In this document: positions 11,104 to 21,176 of the stretch, in pieces
Numbering within the stretch: the first letter of the stretch is position 1
How the letters are laid out: each line of letters starts with the position of its first letter
From: Lineus longissimus
Lineage: Eukaryota; Nemertea; Pilidiophora; Heteronemertea; Lineidae
Assembly: GCF_910592395.1 (NCBI RefSeq)
Contig: NC_088309.1
Location: 13,148,599-13,212,598, forward strand
Direction of reading: 5' to 3'
DNA: 64,000 nucleotides
Notes under the pieces: model-generated
The model's input: only the letters and a program-made list of their open reading frames with translations
Database searches by the model: none
What the model was told of the DNA's origin: nothing
Position numbers and translations under genes: made by a program

Positions 11104-11487
11104 ACTCCGAGTCACGCACGTAGGAACATGGTATTGATGGTCCATATCGATACATTTTACCAGACTTTTGCGACGTCAACATGAATACATTGTTTTCGGA
11201 ATTGGTAATTTAGATTCCGAACCTCATTCGATCTTTGGACTAAAACACCCACTACTTTAATCACTTATAATACTCTCAACACAACGCAATGCTTACGATC
11301 CTGCTTCCAGCACTGGGTGTGAAAGTTTACTAGTTAGTTATATTGAATGACAATCAGTTTGGGCATGTTTAATTGTTTGTAGTTTGTAGTTTGAGTATAC
11401 ACTCGTTCATAGTTTCTCATATAGATAGCTTTCGTTTCGATTTGTGTAAACAACGTGTATTTCTGAATCTTTAGTGCCCCTGGAGAA
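11104..11487 (+). other. BEL 3' non-coding region with short polypurine tract
   Basis: No reading frame. The last bases before the 3' LTR are GGAGAA, a weak polypurine tract in the expected place for plus-strand priming. Confidence 0.5.
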
Positions 11488-11748
11488 TGTCGGGAACCTC
11501 CAGTGATTGGTCGATCACTACTTGAAATGATTGACAGGTCACGTGGTTACGAAGATAATTAGCTTATGGGTAATCAACTGATTGAAGGGGTAGAAGTATT
11601 AGAACCGTCAAGCTGTATGTACATCTTTCATAACTGTGTTGTTTTTTATGTCTGTTTATAGCCAATACAATATATCAAGGAAATCAATCTTCTTCGTTAT
11701 TTGGACTTAGATGCTTCTTGGGTCAAAGCCTTGGTTACCCGGCCCACA
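11488..11748 (+). repeat. 3' LTR of BEL element
   Basis: 261 bp, TGTCGGG...CCCACA, followed by the target duplication ACCTC (11749-11753). It differs from the 5' LTR by three substitutions and one indel. Confidence 0.93.
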
Positions 11749-11753
11749 ACCTC

Positions 11754-11935
11754 TCTGTGATATTTATTGATCCTAATCATGTGACAATACTGATTGGGGC
11801 AAATGTCAAGGGTGCAATGACACAACTTGAGGTTCCCTAAGGACCTAATCATTTGCCCATGGCTATTCCTACCAAGTTGGGTTGGGCTGTGGTTGGAACC
11901 GCGTATGAATCTGATTCCTCCAGTGTTTACGCTTG
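11754..11935 (+). pseudogene. Older BEL/Pao protease, C-terminal half
   Basis: The frame reads VIFIDPNHVTILIGANVKGA, an in-frame stop, then IPTKLGWAVVG. This resembles the end of the BEL retropepsin region (IDLLIGAD, T-x-L-G-W). Together with 5560-5805 it forms one domain split by the younger BEL insertion. It ends abruptly; gag sequence on the opposite strand follows at 12.1 kb. Confidence 0.6.
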
Positions 11936-12084
11936 CAAGTACATGTCATTTTTGCGTTTTGCAACTGCATCGAAACAAATTGAAAACGTGAAAATGAGCA
12001 TCTCTGATTGTCCGAACAATGTCATATCTCATTCCCAAATGCTACTTCCTAGTTCTCATCCTTCAACATCGAACTATTGACCAA

Positions 12085-12715
12085 ACTGAACACCTCGCCC
12101 TGGTACTGCAGTTTTTGCACAGGCTTCAAATTTTTTCATCATGTACAGCACACACGAAAATGGCAAGGAACTCCTTTCATTCGGTATAGCCACCACTGAA
12201 AGTTTTCAAATTGAGTTCTGAAAATCCAGCAAAATCCACCAGGAAATTATGATTTACTGACTAAATCTTTGAACGATAAAAGCAGCTTACTTTGCGATTC
12301 CAGCAATTCCTTCATGCTTTCCTTTTGTGAATCCATGAGTTGCTTCACCAACGCCATCACCGCTGGATCTGCAGTTTTCGGTTCCGATTTCACGGGAGGA
12401 AAAGGCATAGCCAAGATTTTCTCGATCATATTCGTTATTTCGGAACACACATCCTAGATTGCTCTGTATGCCTTCTGTAATCCCGCTAGGTCGTTTTCCT
12501 CTGCTTCTTCGACCAATTCCTTGTATATGTTTTCGTATCATTCCTTATACGTATACAACGCTTCGTTTTTCTTCTCCAATATTCTCAGCGACACCCTCTT
12601 TGAGTCGACCCTATCCAAATCATAAAGCCTGTTCACTTGCTCATATATAATGTTCACTTGCTGTTTGATTGCCAGTTTTTCTTTCACTAATTTATCAATT
12701 TTGCCGACTTTTGGT
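12085..12715 (-). pseudogene. BEL/Pao gag remnant, antisense
   Basis: Reading the minus strand from about 12715: KIDKLVKEKLAIKQQV, RVSLRILEKKNEALYTYKE, then a 67-residue open stretch at 12247-12450 (MCSEITNMIEKIL ... LLSFKDLVSKS), then LNLKTFSGGYTE-stop-KEF, and QKLQYQGEVFSLVNS in a shifted frame. The coiled-coil N-terminus followed by L-x-L-x-x-F-S-G-x-Y-x-E and K-L-Q-Y is the layout of BEL DUF1759 gag. Several stops and shifts show that it is dead. It differs from the gag of the 5806-11748 element and may be an inverted piece of the older copy. Confidence 0.55.
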
Positions 12716-13906
12716 TTTGTTCCAAGTTCAACAACTATCCACTATCACTAATACCTATAAAATGGCTAGAGTCAGTTTGTTGAGTGACCACTCAAATATT
12801 ATTAGTATTAATAGTTCTACCAAGGATCGAGTCAAAACTATCCAAAGGTTCATGCTATCCAAAAGTTTGTTCGTTCACACTACCCACAAAATCAGAAGAA
12901 GGCACTCTCCGCAGTATTCGCTCAGACCTGACCGGTTGGAGAGACCATGTTTTGGGCTCGTTTTCTCACTATGGTCACGCTCAACAGTTTTCCCGAAAGT
13001 GCGTGACGTCAGGATGTTCTCTCAATTGCAAATGACACCCACGTCAAAATGAGTTTTGAAAGCACTTTTCAAAGAATGACCAATTGGTGCTGTACACCAC
13101 TGGAAAGATTGTGCCCTCTTTCTACATGAACTCATCTCATTTAGCTTGCGCGAGTAAGGGACAGTGTTGAAAGTACGTTTCATTCAGAAATCGGTACAAT
13201 GATGATAAACACCGGAACGAATGACTTTTTGATATATTATAAAATAATAATAATGTGCCAGAGTTTTTATTAGGATCAGTTTTAGCAGACAGGAGCTTTG
13301 CGTGTATTTGTGCAGCTAGGTCCACAGCATCATGGGCGCTGCCATCTTGGATCGCTGCGATGGTGAATTATTTCTACAAGATCCCTCGCCATCCTCCCTA
13401 TCGACGCAAACTAATGTTATTGTACCACATAATCCTAAAATATAACATCTAATGAATATGAAAGCTAAGTAGTTTTGAATATTTTAAATAGGTTTTTTGC
13501 GATGTTCTTGAGGCCTGTCTTGGATCGTCTTCTTCCCTGGCGGCGATTCTTGGAACTACAACTTTAACCCTTTCTTTCATACAGCACTGATTATACTGTG
13601 TTTTTTCAGGGAATTTTGACCAAATATTCCTTAATTATAAAAAACTTTCACTCATTAGCGTTTGTGAGCTTGATTTAGATGATTTTGCTGGCTTTCATAG
13701 GATAATAATTATATATATCTTGGTTTTATTTCAGGGGAAGGCATCATACTACGCCTGGGCAATCATGTTTCAGGCCTATGAATGGACAGATCATCCAAAT
13801 GGTTGACGAATCTAAAAATATACGAGAGTCATGGCGTCTCTACCAAGAACGGGGTGAAGTGCTGCTGCCATACTCAACATTTAATTCCAAAGTCCAGTCA
13901 GTAACA
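12716..13906. other. Unassigned part of the duplicated segment
   Basis: Frames of 60-150 residues occur (for example 12784-13035) but carry no motif and are repeated only because the whole segment is. A pyrimidine-rich AG (tggttttatttcag, near 13721-13735) looks like a splice acceptor but no exon can be defined. The copy-2 equivalent is 15261-16451. Confidence 0.5.
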
Positions 13907-15239
13907 AGAGGCCCAAGGGCCTGGTGCTCAGCTGGATGACCTAATAACATAGGACTAAGGGTGTAAAGTAGTAAATATCGGCTTTATACTACTGTTTGAA
14001 GGTCAAGAGAACACGTTATACCACTAAAATTTCCAATGCAGAGCTGCCAGCTGGATGAAATATGATTGAACTAATCAGCCATGGTATGTAAATATTACAG
14101 GAGGCAACGGAAGATATCCCTAATTCAGTATGTTGTATCGGTAGCTTTACAGAAAAGAAGTGTCAGAGAGGATGAGACTTCTCCATGGACAACTGTGGTA
14201 TGTCCAGGCTGGGTTGTATAGCAGAAGGATACAAAATGCTGTCTGTAATTGAGAGGTCAAAATAAATAGAAATGACCAGTTTGGGACTAACACCACTGTC
14301 TTTTTTTTTTAATAAGGTAGAGATTACAGGAGTCAACAAAATTAATTTCATTGAGAGAAATTGACCTGTCCTGCAGGTGATTGGAATTTACAATACAAAG
14401 GGTCGTTTTTCATGACATTGTGCTCTACTGCGTATCCCTAGTGAGTCGATCGGGAACCAATCTATCCTTGGCGCAGACAGGTTCAAATTGGCTATATCTT
14501 GAATAGATTGAATTGCGATGAAAATCTAATGCAATAAAGGAGCAATATCGAAGAAACAAATTAATCAAACCAATTGTCCACAGACTCGGACCCTGCAATG
14601 GCGTGATGCATGCGTGCATATAAAAGTATATCAATTGGTCTGATAGGGATGATAAGGCAATGTCAATATGCCTCGTTCCTTAGTCAGCAATATGCCCCTT
14701 TTTATACGGAGAAGAAGGAGAACCCAGATAGGCCTTCACATGTCGGCTTCAAAATGGCTCGAACCAACTGTAATATTACTACTATAACTTTAAAATGCGT
14801 GCTCCTCCTACATGTAGCAATGTCTCAGCCAAAAAGGCACTTAGTCGACAGGCAAGCTAGAAGTTCAGCACCGTGAGCAGCTCCTTGGTAAGACCATGTC
14901 AGGTTCCGCGCGCCTCTTCAGATACATCAAGTATTGAAAGCTGTGGTAAGCACATAAAAAGACCATGGTCACCTTAATTTGAAAATCCCTTCATAATCAA
15001 GGACTACCTCTGACTAAAACAGCACCCATAAACAATAGACCACCAATTTGACCCCAGCTCCTAACTGCGGGAAAACCCAAGTCCAGCAACCAAAAGTACC
15101 AAAAATACATTTTTGTTTACATTTGAACTGCACACATGTGTTTGTTTACAATTTCATTTCCCGCGAAATCTCGAAAATCAGGTGACCTGCAAGCGTGGAT
15201 TGAAAATAACATTAACCTGGGTTCAGCAGGTCAGCAGGT
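13907..15239 (+). repeat. Dispersed repeat family F3 (copy in duplication unit 1)
   Basis: Begins ACAAGAGGCCCAAGGGCCTG. Related copies lie at 16452-18030, 24247-26595 (interrupted) and about 47780-48765 (inverted, more diverged). Its right part contains a short stretch whose frame is kept between diverged copies (see the F3 coding-remnant entry). Confidence 0.75.
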
Positions 15240-15245
15240 TTTTGG

Positions 15246-17784
15246 TTGCCGACTTTTGGTTTTGTTCCAAGTTCAACAACTATCCACTATCACTAATACC
15301 TATAAAATGGCTAGAGTCAGTTTGTTGAGTGACCACTCAAATATTATTAGTATTAATAGTTCTACCAAGGATCGAGTCAAAACTATCCAAAGGTTCATGC
15401 TATCCAAAAGTTTGTTCGTTCACACTACCCACAAAATCAGAAGAAGGCACTCTCCGCAGTATTCGCTCAGACCTGACCGGTTGGAGAGACCATGTTTTGG
15501 GCTCGTTTTCTCACTATGGTCACGCTCAACAGTTTTCCCGAAAGTGCGTGACGTCAGGATGTTCTCTCAATTGCAAATGACACCCACGTCAAAATGAGTT
15601 TTGAAAGCACTTTTCAAAGAATGACCAATTGGTGCTGTACACCACTGGAAAGATTGTGCCCTCTTTCTACATGAACTCATCTCATTTAGCTTGCGCGAGT
15701 AAGGGACAGTGTTGAAAGTACGTTTCATTCAGAAATCGGTACAATGATGATAAACACCGGAACGAATGACTTTTTGATATATTATAAAATAATAATAATG
15801 TGCCAGAGTTTTTATTAGGATCAGTTTTAGCAGACAGGAGCTTTGCGTGTATTTGTGCAGCTAGGTCCACAGCATCATGGGCGCTGCCATCTTGGATCGC
15901 TGCGATGGTGAATTATTTCTACAAGATCCCTCGCCATCCTCCCTATCTACGCAAACTAATGTTATTGTACCACATAATCCTAAAATATAACATCTAATGA
16001 ATATGAAAGCTAAGTAGTTTTGAATATTTTAAATAGGTTTTTTGCGATGTTCTTGAGGCCTGTCATGGATCGTCTTCTTCCCTGGCGGCGATTCTTGGAA
16101 CTACAACTTTAACCCTTTCTTTCATACAGCACTGATTATACTGTGTTTTTTCAGGGAATTTTGACCAAATATTCCTTAATTATAAAAAACTTTCACTCAT
16201 TAGCGTTTGTGAGCTTGATTTAGATGATTTTGCTGGCTTTCATAGGATAATAATTATATATATCTTGGTTTTATTTCAGGGGAAGGCATCATACTACGCC
16301 TGGGCAATCATGTTTCAGGCCTATGAATGGACAGATCATCCAAATGGTTGACGAATCTAAAAATATACGAGAGTCATGGCGTCTCTACCAAGAACGGGGT
16401 GAAGTGCTGCTGCCATACTCAACATTTAATTCCAAAGTCCAGTCAGTAACAAGAGGCCCAAGGGCCTGGCGCTCAGCTGGATGACCTAATAACATAGGAC
16501 TAAGGGTGTAAAGTAGTAAATATCGGCTTTATACTACTGTTTGAAGGTCAAGAGAACACGTTATACCACTAAAATTTCCAATGCAGAGCTGCCAGCTGGA
16601 TGAAATATGATTGAACTAATCAGCCATGGTATGTAAATATTACAGGAGGCAACGGAAGATATCCCTAATTCAGTATGTTGTATCGGTAGCTTTACAGAAA
16701 AGAAGTGTCAGAGAGGATGAGACTTCTCCATGGACAACTGTGGTATGTCCAGGCTGGGTTGTATAGCAGAAGGATACAAAATGCTGTCTGTAATTGAGAG
16801 GTCAAAATAAATAGAAATGACCAGTTTGGGACTAACACCACTGTCTTTTTTTTTTAATAAGGTAGAGATTACAGGAGTCAACAAAATTAATTTCATTGAG
16901 AGAAATTGACCTGTCCTGCAGGTGATTGGAATTTACAATACAAAGGGTCGTTTTTCATGACATTGTGCTCTACTGCGTATCCCTAGTGAGTCGATCGGGA
17001 ACCAATCTATCCTTGGCGCAGACAGGTTCAAATTGGCTATATCTTGAATAGATTGAATTGCGATGAAAATCTAATGCAATAAAGGAGCAATATCGAAGAA
17101 ACAAATTAATCAAACCAATTGTCCACAGACTCGGACCCTGCAATGGCGTGATGCATGCGTGCATATAAAAGTATATCAATTGGTCTGATAGGGATGATAA
17201 GGCAATGTCAATATGCCTCGTTCCTTAGTCAGCAATATGCCCCTTTTTATACGGAGAAGAAGGAGAACCCAGATAGGCCTTCACATGTCGGCTTCAAAAT
17301 GGCTCGAACCAACTGTAATATTACTACTATAACTTTAAAATGCGTGCTCCTCCTACATGTAGCAATGTCTCAGCCAAAAAGGCACTTAGTCGACAGGCAA
17401 GCTAGAAGTTCAGCACCGTGAGCAGCTCCTTGGTAAGACCATGTCAGGTTCCGCGCGCCTCTTCAGATACATCAAGTATTGAAAGCTGTGGTAAGCACAT
17501 AAAAAGACCATGGTCACCTTAATTTGAAAATCCCTTCATAATCAAGGACTACCTCTGACTAAAACAGCACCCATAAACAATAGACCACCAATTTGACCCC
17601 AGCTCCTAACTGCGGGAAAACCCAAGTCCAGCAACCAAAAGTACCAAAAATACATTTTTGTTTACATTTGAACTGCACACATGTGTTTGTTTACAATTTC
17701 ATTTCCCGCGAAATCTCGAAAATCAGGTGACCTGCAAGCGTGGATTGAAAATAACATTAACCTGGGTTCAGCAGGTCAGCAGGT
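15246..17784. repeat. 2545-bp tandem segmental duplication, copy 2
   Basis: Starts at TTGCCGACTTTTGG, as does 12701. The two copies diverge right after the shared GTCAGCAGGT (15239 vs 17784): copy 1 is followed by 'tttttgg' and copy 2 continues into the normal F3 sequence. Copy 2 therefore holds the original right flank. Confidence 0.9.
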
Positions 17785-18030
17785 GTACCGATCATCCCCC
17801 TACAGCCAGCTGTTCAAAAGGTAATGTTCTTCACCCCACAGGGAGTGCAGGTAATTGGTTATGCCCCTGCATAACTTAACAGCAATGGCTTGGCTTCTGT
17901 GAGTGGTAAGGAGAATTGACAGTGTCCGATTAGAAATCCCTCATTACTGCTCCGCTGAAGTAAATTTTTGAACAAAACCAAGACGTTGCATCAGGGTAAG
18001 GTGTCACCACCATTCATGCAAAATTTCAAG
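16452..18030 (+). repeat. F3 copy with full right end
   Basis: Same family as 13907, continuing past the duplication edge through the 'gggagtgcaggtaattgg' and 'attactgctccgctgaagta' segments, which are also found in inverted form near 47.8-47.9 kb. The outer right limit is approximate. Confidence 0.65.
17710..17875 (+). pseudogene. F3-encoded C-terminal coding remnant
   Basis: In one frame this reads SGDLQAWIENNINLGSA and, after a shift, PIIPLQPAVQKVMFFTPQGV ending in YAPA-stop. The inverted copy at 47918-48106 gives the same peptide pattern in a single open frame of 62 residues (SGDLQSWIENNINLGSA, PIIPLHPAVQQVMLVSPQGV). Conservation of the frame in copies that differ at the DNA level suggests a real transposon protein C-terminus. 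I do not recognise the family. Confidence 0.4.
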
Positions 18031-18183
18031 GCGATCCAACGCCTCTAAGTGTGACTTTATTCGTCCCCTTCCAGTATCATTATATAGAAGATTTAGACCA
18101 GTGATGACGTCATTTCTGGTGATTCCCTACGTTGTCCAATGAGCGCTTTTTAAAGTGTGCCATTTGGCATGCATTAGCATGCA

Positions 18184-18681
18184 ATGTATTTTATCAGCGC
18201 TGCCAATTGCCGAACAGAATGCCGTAGCTCCGTCAATTTTGAATCAATTTTTATAGGAGTAACATTATTGTGTTGCTTGGAATGTCTACTTTTTACTCAT
18301 GTAAGAATCTTAGCACTAAAAACTAATATGCAAACAGAATCATGCCGATTCACTGCACATACTGTGGGAATTCTCCACTTCAAAATACATCGGGAACAGA
18401 GCGGCACTTCCGATATCGTTTTCACAGAATTGTGGCCAAATTTTCAAGAACTAATTTCTGAAAGTATTCCCTTAAGACGTTATGACTACCGACTGAAAGG
18501 AGCTAGTGATAATATCGCCTACTTGACTACTTTTTGGCAGAAAATTGGTTACTTGTTGCAAAATCAATCTTCCATCTTTAGACTGGTCACAGTGGGTATG
18601 CTGAAATATAGCCTGGTTCCTTGGCCAATTCAATGCGCAGAATACAACTGCGCAATTATACGTCATAACCTGGGCTTTTGA
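18184..18681 (+). CDS. Unrecognised 165-residue reading frame
   Basis: The longest frame in a stretch not explained by named repeats. No domain recognised: a hydrophobic segment (FIGVTLLCCLECLLFTHVRIL) is followed by unremarkable sequence. In a different frame, from about 18340, MPIHCTYCGNS then ERHFRYRFHRI faintly recalls the start of a THAP finger, but stops follow quickly. Splice sites and a start context are not convincing. It is probably a chance frame or a very old remnant. Confidence 0.15.
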   Translation: MYFISAANCRTECRSSVNFESIFIGVTLLCCLECLLFTHVRILALKTNMQTESCRFTAHTVGILHFKIHREQSGTSDIVFTELWPNFQELISESIPLRRYDYRLKGASDNIAYLTTFWQKIGYLLQNQSSIFRLVTVGMLKYSLVPWPIQCAEYNCAIIRHNLGF

Positions 18682-18834
18682 ATCGTCAAAAAATCAGTCA
18701 AATGTGCCTGTAGCGCCAACTGGCAGTGAAAACTAAACTAATTCAATAACAAGTCAAAATGAAAAGTTATTAAAAAATATTCGGCCAGATTTGAAAACAA
18801 TATTTCCTCTGTGGACCGAGGTATAAAGGAAAGA

Positions 18835-19064
18835 AGTCTAAACTTCCCGATGACCTCATTCGCCAAATGTAGGTCGGATCGCGGTGATTTTTGGTTTCTT
18901 AGTTCCCCTTGGGCTACTCCTAATTTAGCAGCGTCAACAAAGTGCCTAGGTCTTACGGTTACAAAATGTCCAAAAGTGACACGGACGGAAGGAAGGAAGG
19001 AAGGACGGACACCATTCCCTTAGTAATATTGCCAGCTTCGCTGACTTTGTCAGCTGAGCTAAAA
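18835..19064 (+). repeat. Dispersed repeat family F2 copy
   Basis: Parallels 1-236. It has a (GGAA)n/GGACGG tract at 18988-19012 and ends in the stem GCTGAC-TTT-GTCAGC (19040-19054) and TGAGCTAAAAA. It sits directly before the coiled-coil remnant and probably interrupted it. Confidence 0.7.
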
Positions 19065-19065
19065 A

Positions 19066-19676
19066 GGGTGCCAATGATCTTGTATGTGGAGAATAAAACT
19101 GGTGAATGGCTTGAAAAGCAGAATGATGTCCAGAAGGAGAGGATTGTGTTGGTTGCTAGGAAGGAAGCTAGAAAATCTAGGATTCATACGAAGGAGGAGG
19201 AAAGAAGGATAAAAGGAATTCAAGTTGCAAAATTGAAGAAGAAGAAGAGAAGGCAGTGAAGGAGGAGTCTCAGCGTGAACAGAAAGAAATTATGTTAGAA
19301 GATATTTTCAAGTGTGGAGGTCTCTCGCGTAGCCTTGACGATATGGTTCAGGCACTAGGTCTGAAGTCTGACTGTTCTAAAATAGGGGCTGTCAGAGCCC
19401 AGATCCGGGTCGAAAGACAATACTCAACCAGAATGCTGATGGGAAGCTTTTCGCCTTTTCTGCCAAGCAGAAAGTCCACTCCTTGGACACTTTGTAGGAT
19501 AACTTGCGACAGCTGATGAAAATGACAATACCAGAAAATAGTGTAGTCATTGCTGCAGTGATAGACCCCACAATACTTGTCGGTAGGAACATTAGTCATG
19601 CTTGGAAAGTTGACAAAGGCACTGTGTGGTATGATGGACTTGTGGAGTCTGTAGTTATTGAAGGAATATAAATTAG
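19066..19676 (+). pseudogene. Remnant of a coiled-coil protein gene
   Basis: The first frame (to 19259) is a charged coiled coil (KTGEWLEKQNDVQKERIV, EEERRIKGIQVAKLKKKKR). It passes by a shift to 19256-19516 (MLEDIFKCGGL, GAVRAQIRVERQ). A second shift gives KLFAFSAKQKVHSLDTL-stop-DNLRQLM, then IDPTILVGRNISHAWKVDKG and TVWYDGLV, ending at TAA 19669-19671. The order (Lys/Glu coiled coil, K-A-Q-I-x-x-R, K-L-F-x-F-S, then H-x-W-x-V-D-x-x-x-V-W-Y-x-G) resembles uncharacterised multicopy proteins of invertebrate and fish genomes, probably transposon-derived; this is from memory of the pattern and no name is offered. Frameshifts and the stop make it a pseudogene. Confidence 0.5.
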
Positions 19677-20095
19677 AATACATAACCAGTGGATATGTTT
19701 TCTTTACTTATTATGAACTTCTTACAGACTTGAGAAATGAGGATTTTAAAGTCCTATAAACCTCAGTGGATATATACCATTTATAATAAGTTGCGATGTT
19801 TCGGAGTTGACCATTCATAGTTTTCAATAGGACTTTTGTCAAATTGTGTTGGCTATATACCCCACTGTACTGCTGCAAAATTAAATTAGGAGTTTGCTTC
19901 ATGTAACATGATGGTTTGATGACTGGACTTGCTTGTGACTGATGGCCTGGTACCGGTACAGTGAACATTGTATAATCTTGAGACATTCATACTACAAACT
20001 TTTACTCCATTTCATCATGCCCATTGAAGTTTACAGTATTGGGTGTGTATATAACTCATAATTAATCTGTATCCTGTCTTTGTCTTCTTTTCAGA

Positions 20096-20216
20096 AAGCA
20101 TTTTGTTGGTCAAGCCAGCTGCTAAGATGTGGAATGACGACAAAACATTGAAAGAGTGGTTTATGAGGAAGGACTATCGAGCCAGAAATGGTGCCACTCC
20201 TTGGAATTTGATTTAG
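20096..20216 (+). pseudogene. Possible terminal exon
   Basis: A strong acceptor-like tract (tttgtcttcttttcag, ending about 20095) precedes an open stretch reading KPAAKMWNDDKTLKEWFMRK and DYRARNGATPWNLI, then TAG. The hydrophilic, Trp-containing sequence looks protein-like. It could be the next exon of the coiled-coil remnant upstream. The TIR element at 20223 was inserted a few bases past the stop. No family recognised. Confidence 0.3.
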
Positions 20217-20222
20217 AGGAGT

Positions 20223-21167
20223 CAAGGAGGATACCGCGGTGACGTCACGGCTTTTCCAAGATGGCGCTGCATATTGTAAACAAACTCGATCCACGGCCAA
20301 GGGAAAATCAAGTCATCAAACAAAGTTAGATTTTTCGCATCAAATCAGAGTTATTAGTACTTTTCTGCTATGAAATAAGTCTTCAGACAATAAGTTATCA
20401 TTTGAATAATGAAAAGTGCTGTTTTGATGGGGAAAAATAGGGTTTTTAAAACCAAATAGCCGGGCACCGATCTTCCAAAATTAGCGATGGTTTCAAAACA
20501 GTCTCCCAGATATGGGGCAATCTCTTCATTATCATAATGGGATTTGGAGGCATGTTTACAGATTTTACAAGTTCGAGACCTGTAGGACCTAAAACTCGCA
20601 TAGATCCCCATAGATCCCCTCTATTTGTCGAGTTAGCACTCCTGTAAGATCATGCATTTTCGGACACTAGAACAAAATCTTCTTGCGGATATCGCGGTTT
20701 CGGTGATGATTAAAGGAGAAATTGACTGTTCTTAGAGTTGTATGGGACAGAAATGAGTTCATACTTCATGAATACATGAATATATTATGATATGGGCGGG
20801 CTTCTAAGTCAAAACAATAACAAACTCAACTGCATCTCTACCGTGTATCGCGTAGTGCATTGCCTAGTGTATTTCGTAGTGTATTTTAGCGGAGACATTA
20901 TTTCCGCACTTTGGCCACGCCAAACGTCTTTTTTATTTGTGGAAGTTAATCTGCTCTGTAAATTTTATTTTACACAGGAAGAATCCATACTAGGTATTGC
21001 AATATTTCATGTCTATTGGTGTTTTTGTGTACAGGAGCGCACCAGACAGTGGGACGTGGAGATGTGTTCAGTGCTGTTGCTGTCAGTAGACTGAATCTGA
21101 TTGGCCATAGCGATCACTAATATGGGATGTGATCACATGATATGACGTCACCGCGGTATCCTCCTTG
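20223..21167. mobile_element. Non-autonomous TIR element with 9-bp target duplication
   Basis: Inverted ends CAAGGAGGATACCGCGGTGA...CGTCA (20223-20247 and 21143-21167) match over about 25 bp. They are flanked by the perfect 9-bp direct repeat TAGAGGAGT (20214-20222 and 21168-21176). There is no transposase frame inside the 945 bp. Nine-bp duplications point to the Mutator-like (MULE) group. Each TIR ends inward with TGACGTCA, a CRE palindrome, and a CAAGATGGCGC YY1-like site lies at about 20258. Confidence 0.85.
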
Positions 21168-21176
21168 TAGAGGAGT

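Larger units (their letters stand above)
5806..11748 (+). mobile_element. BEL/Pao LTR retrotransposon, defective
   Basis: A 5943-bp element with LTRs at both ends (TGTCGGG...CCCACA), flanked by the 5-bp duplication ACCTC (5801-5805 and 11749-11753). Domain order is gag (DUF1759 type), zinc knuckles, retropepsin (DUF1758), RT, RNase H, HHCC/DDE integrase and a C-terminal DUF5641-like segment, which is diagnostic of BEL/Pao. The two LTRs differ by only three substitutions and one 1-bp indel over 261-262 bp, implying a recent insertion. Yet pol has at least three frameshifts, two in-frame stops, a deletion removing the RT YxDD region, and an Asn in place of the first integrase Asp. It cannot be autonomous as written. 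Confidence 0.93.
12701..15239. repeat. 2545-bp tandem segmental duplication, copy 1
   Basis: Repeats at a fixed offset of 2545 bp (12701/15246, 12784/15329, 14163/16708, 15113/17658). I noticed only a handful of single-base differences (for example at 13394, 13524 and 13922). Copy 1 adjoins the gag remnant and its 3' part (from 13907) is dispersed repeat F3. Near-identity means a very recent duplication or an assembly duplicate. Confidence 0.9.

Noticed and set aside
18340-18430. Possible THAP finger start (C-x2-C then R-F-H)
   Set aside because: Later zinc ligands and the conserved Pro/Trp positions are not found before stops.
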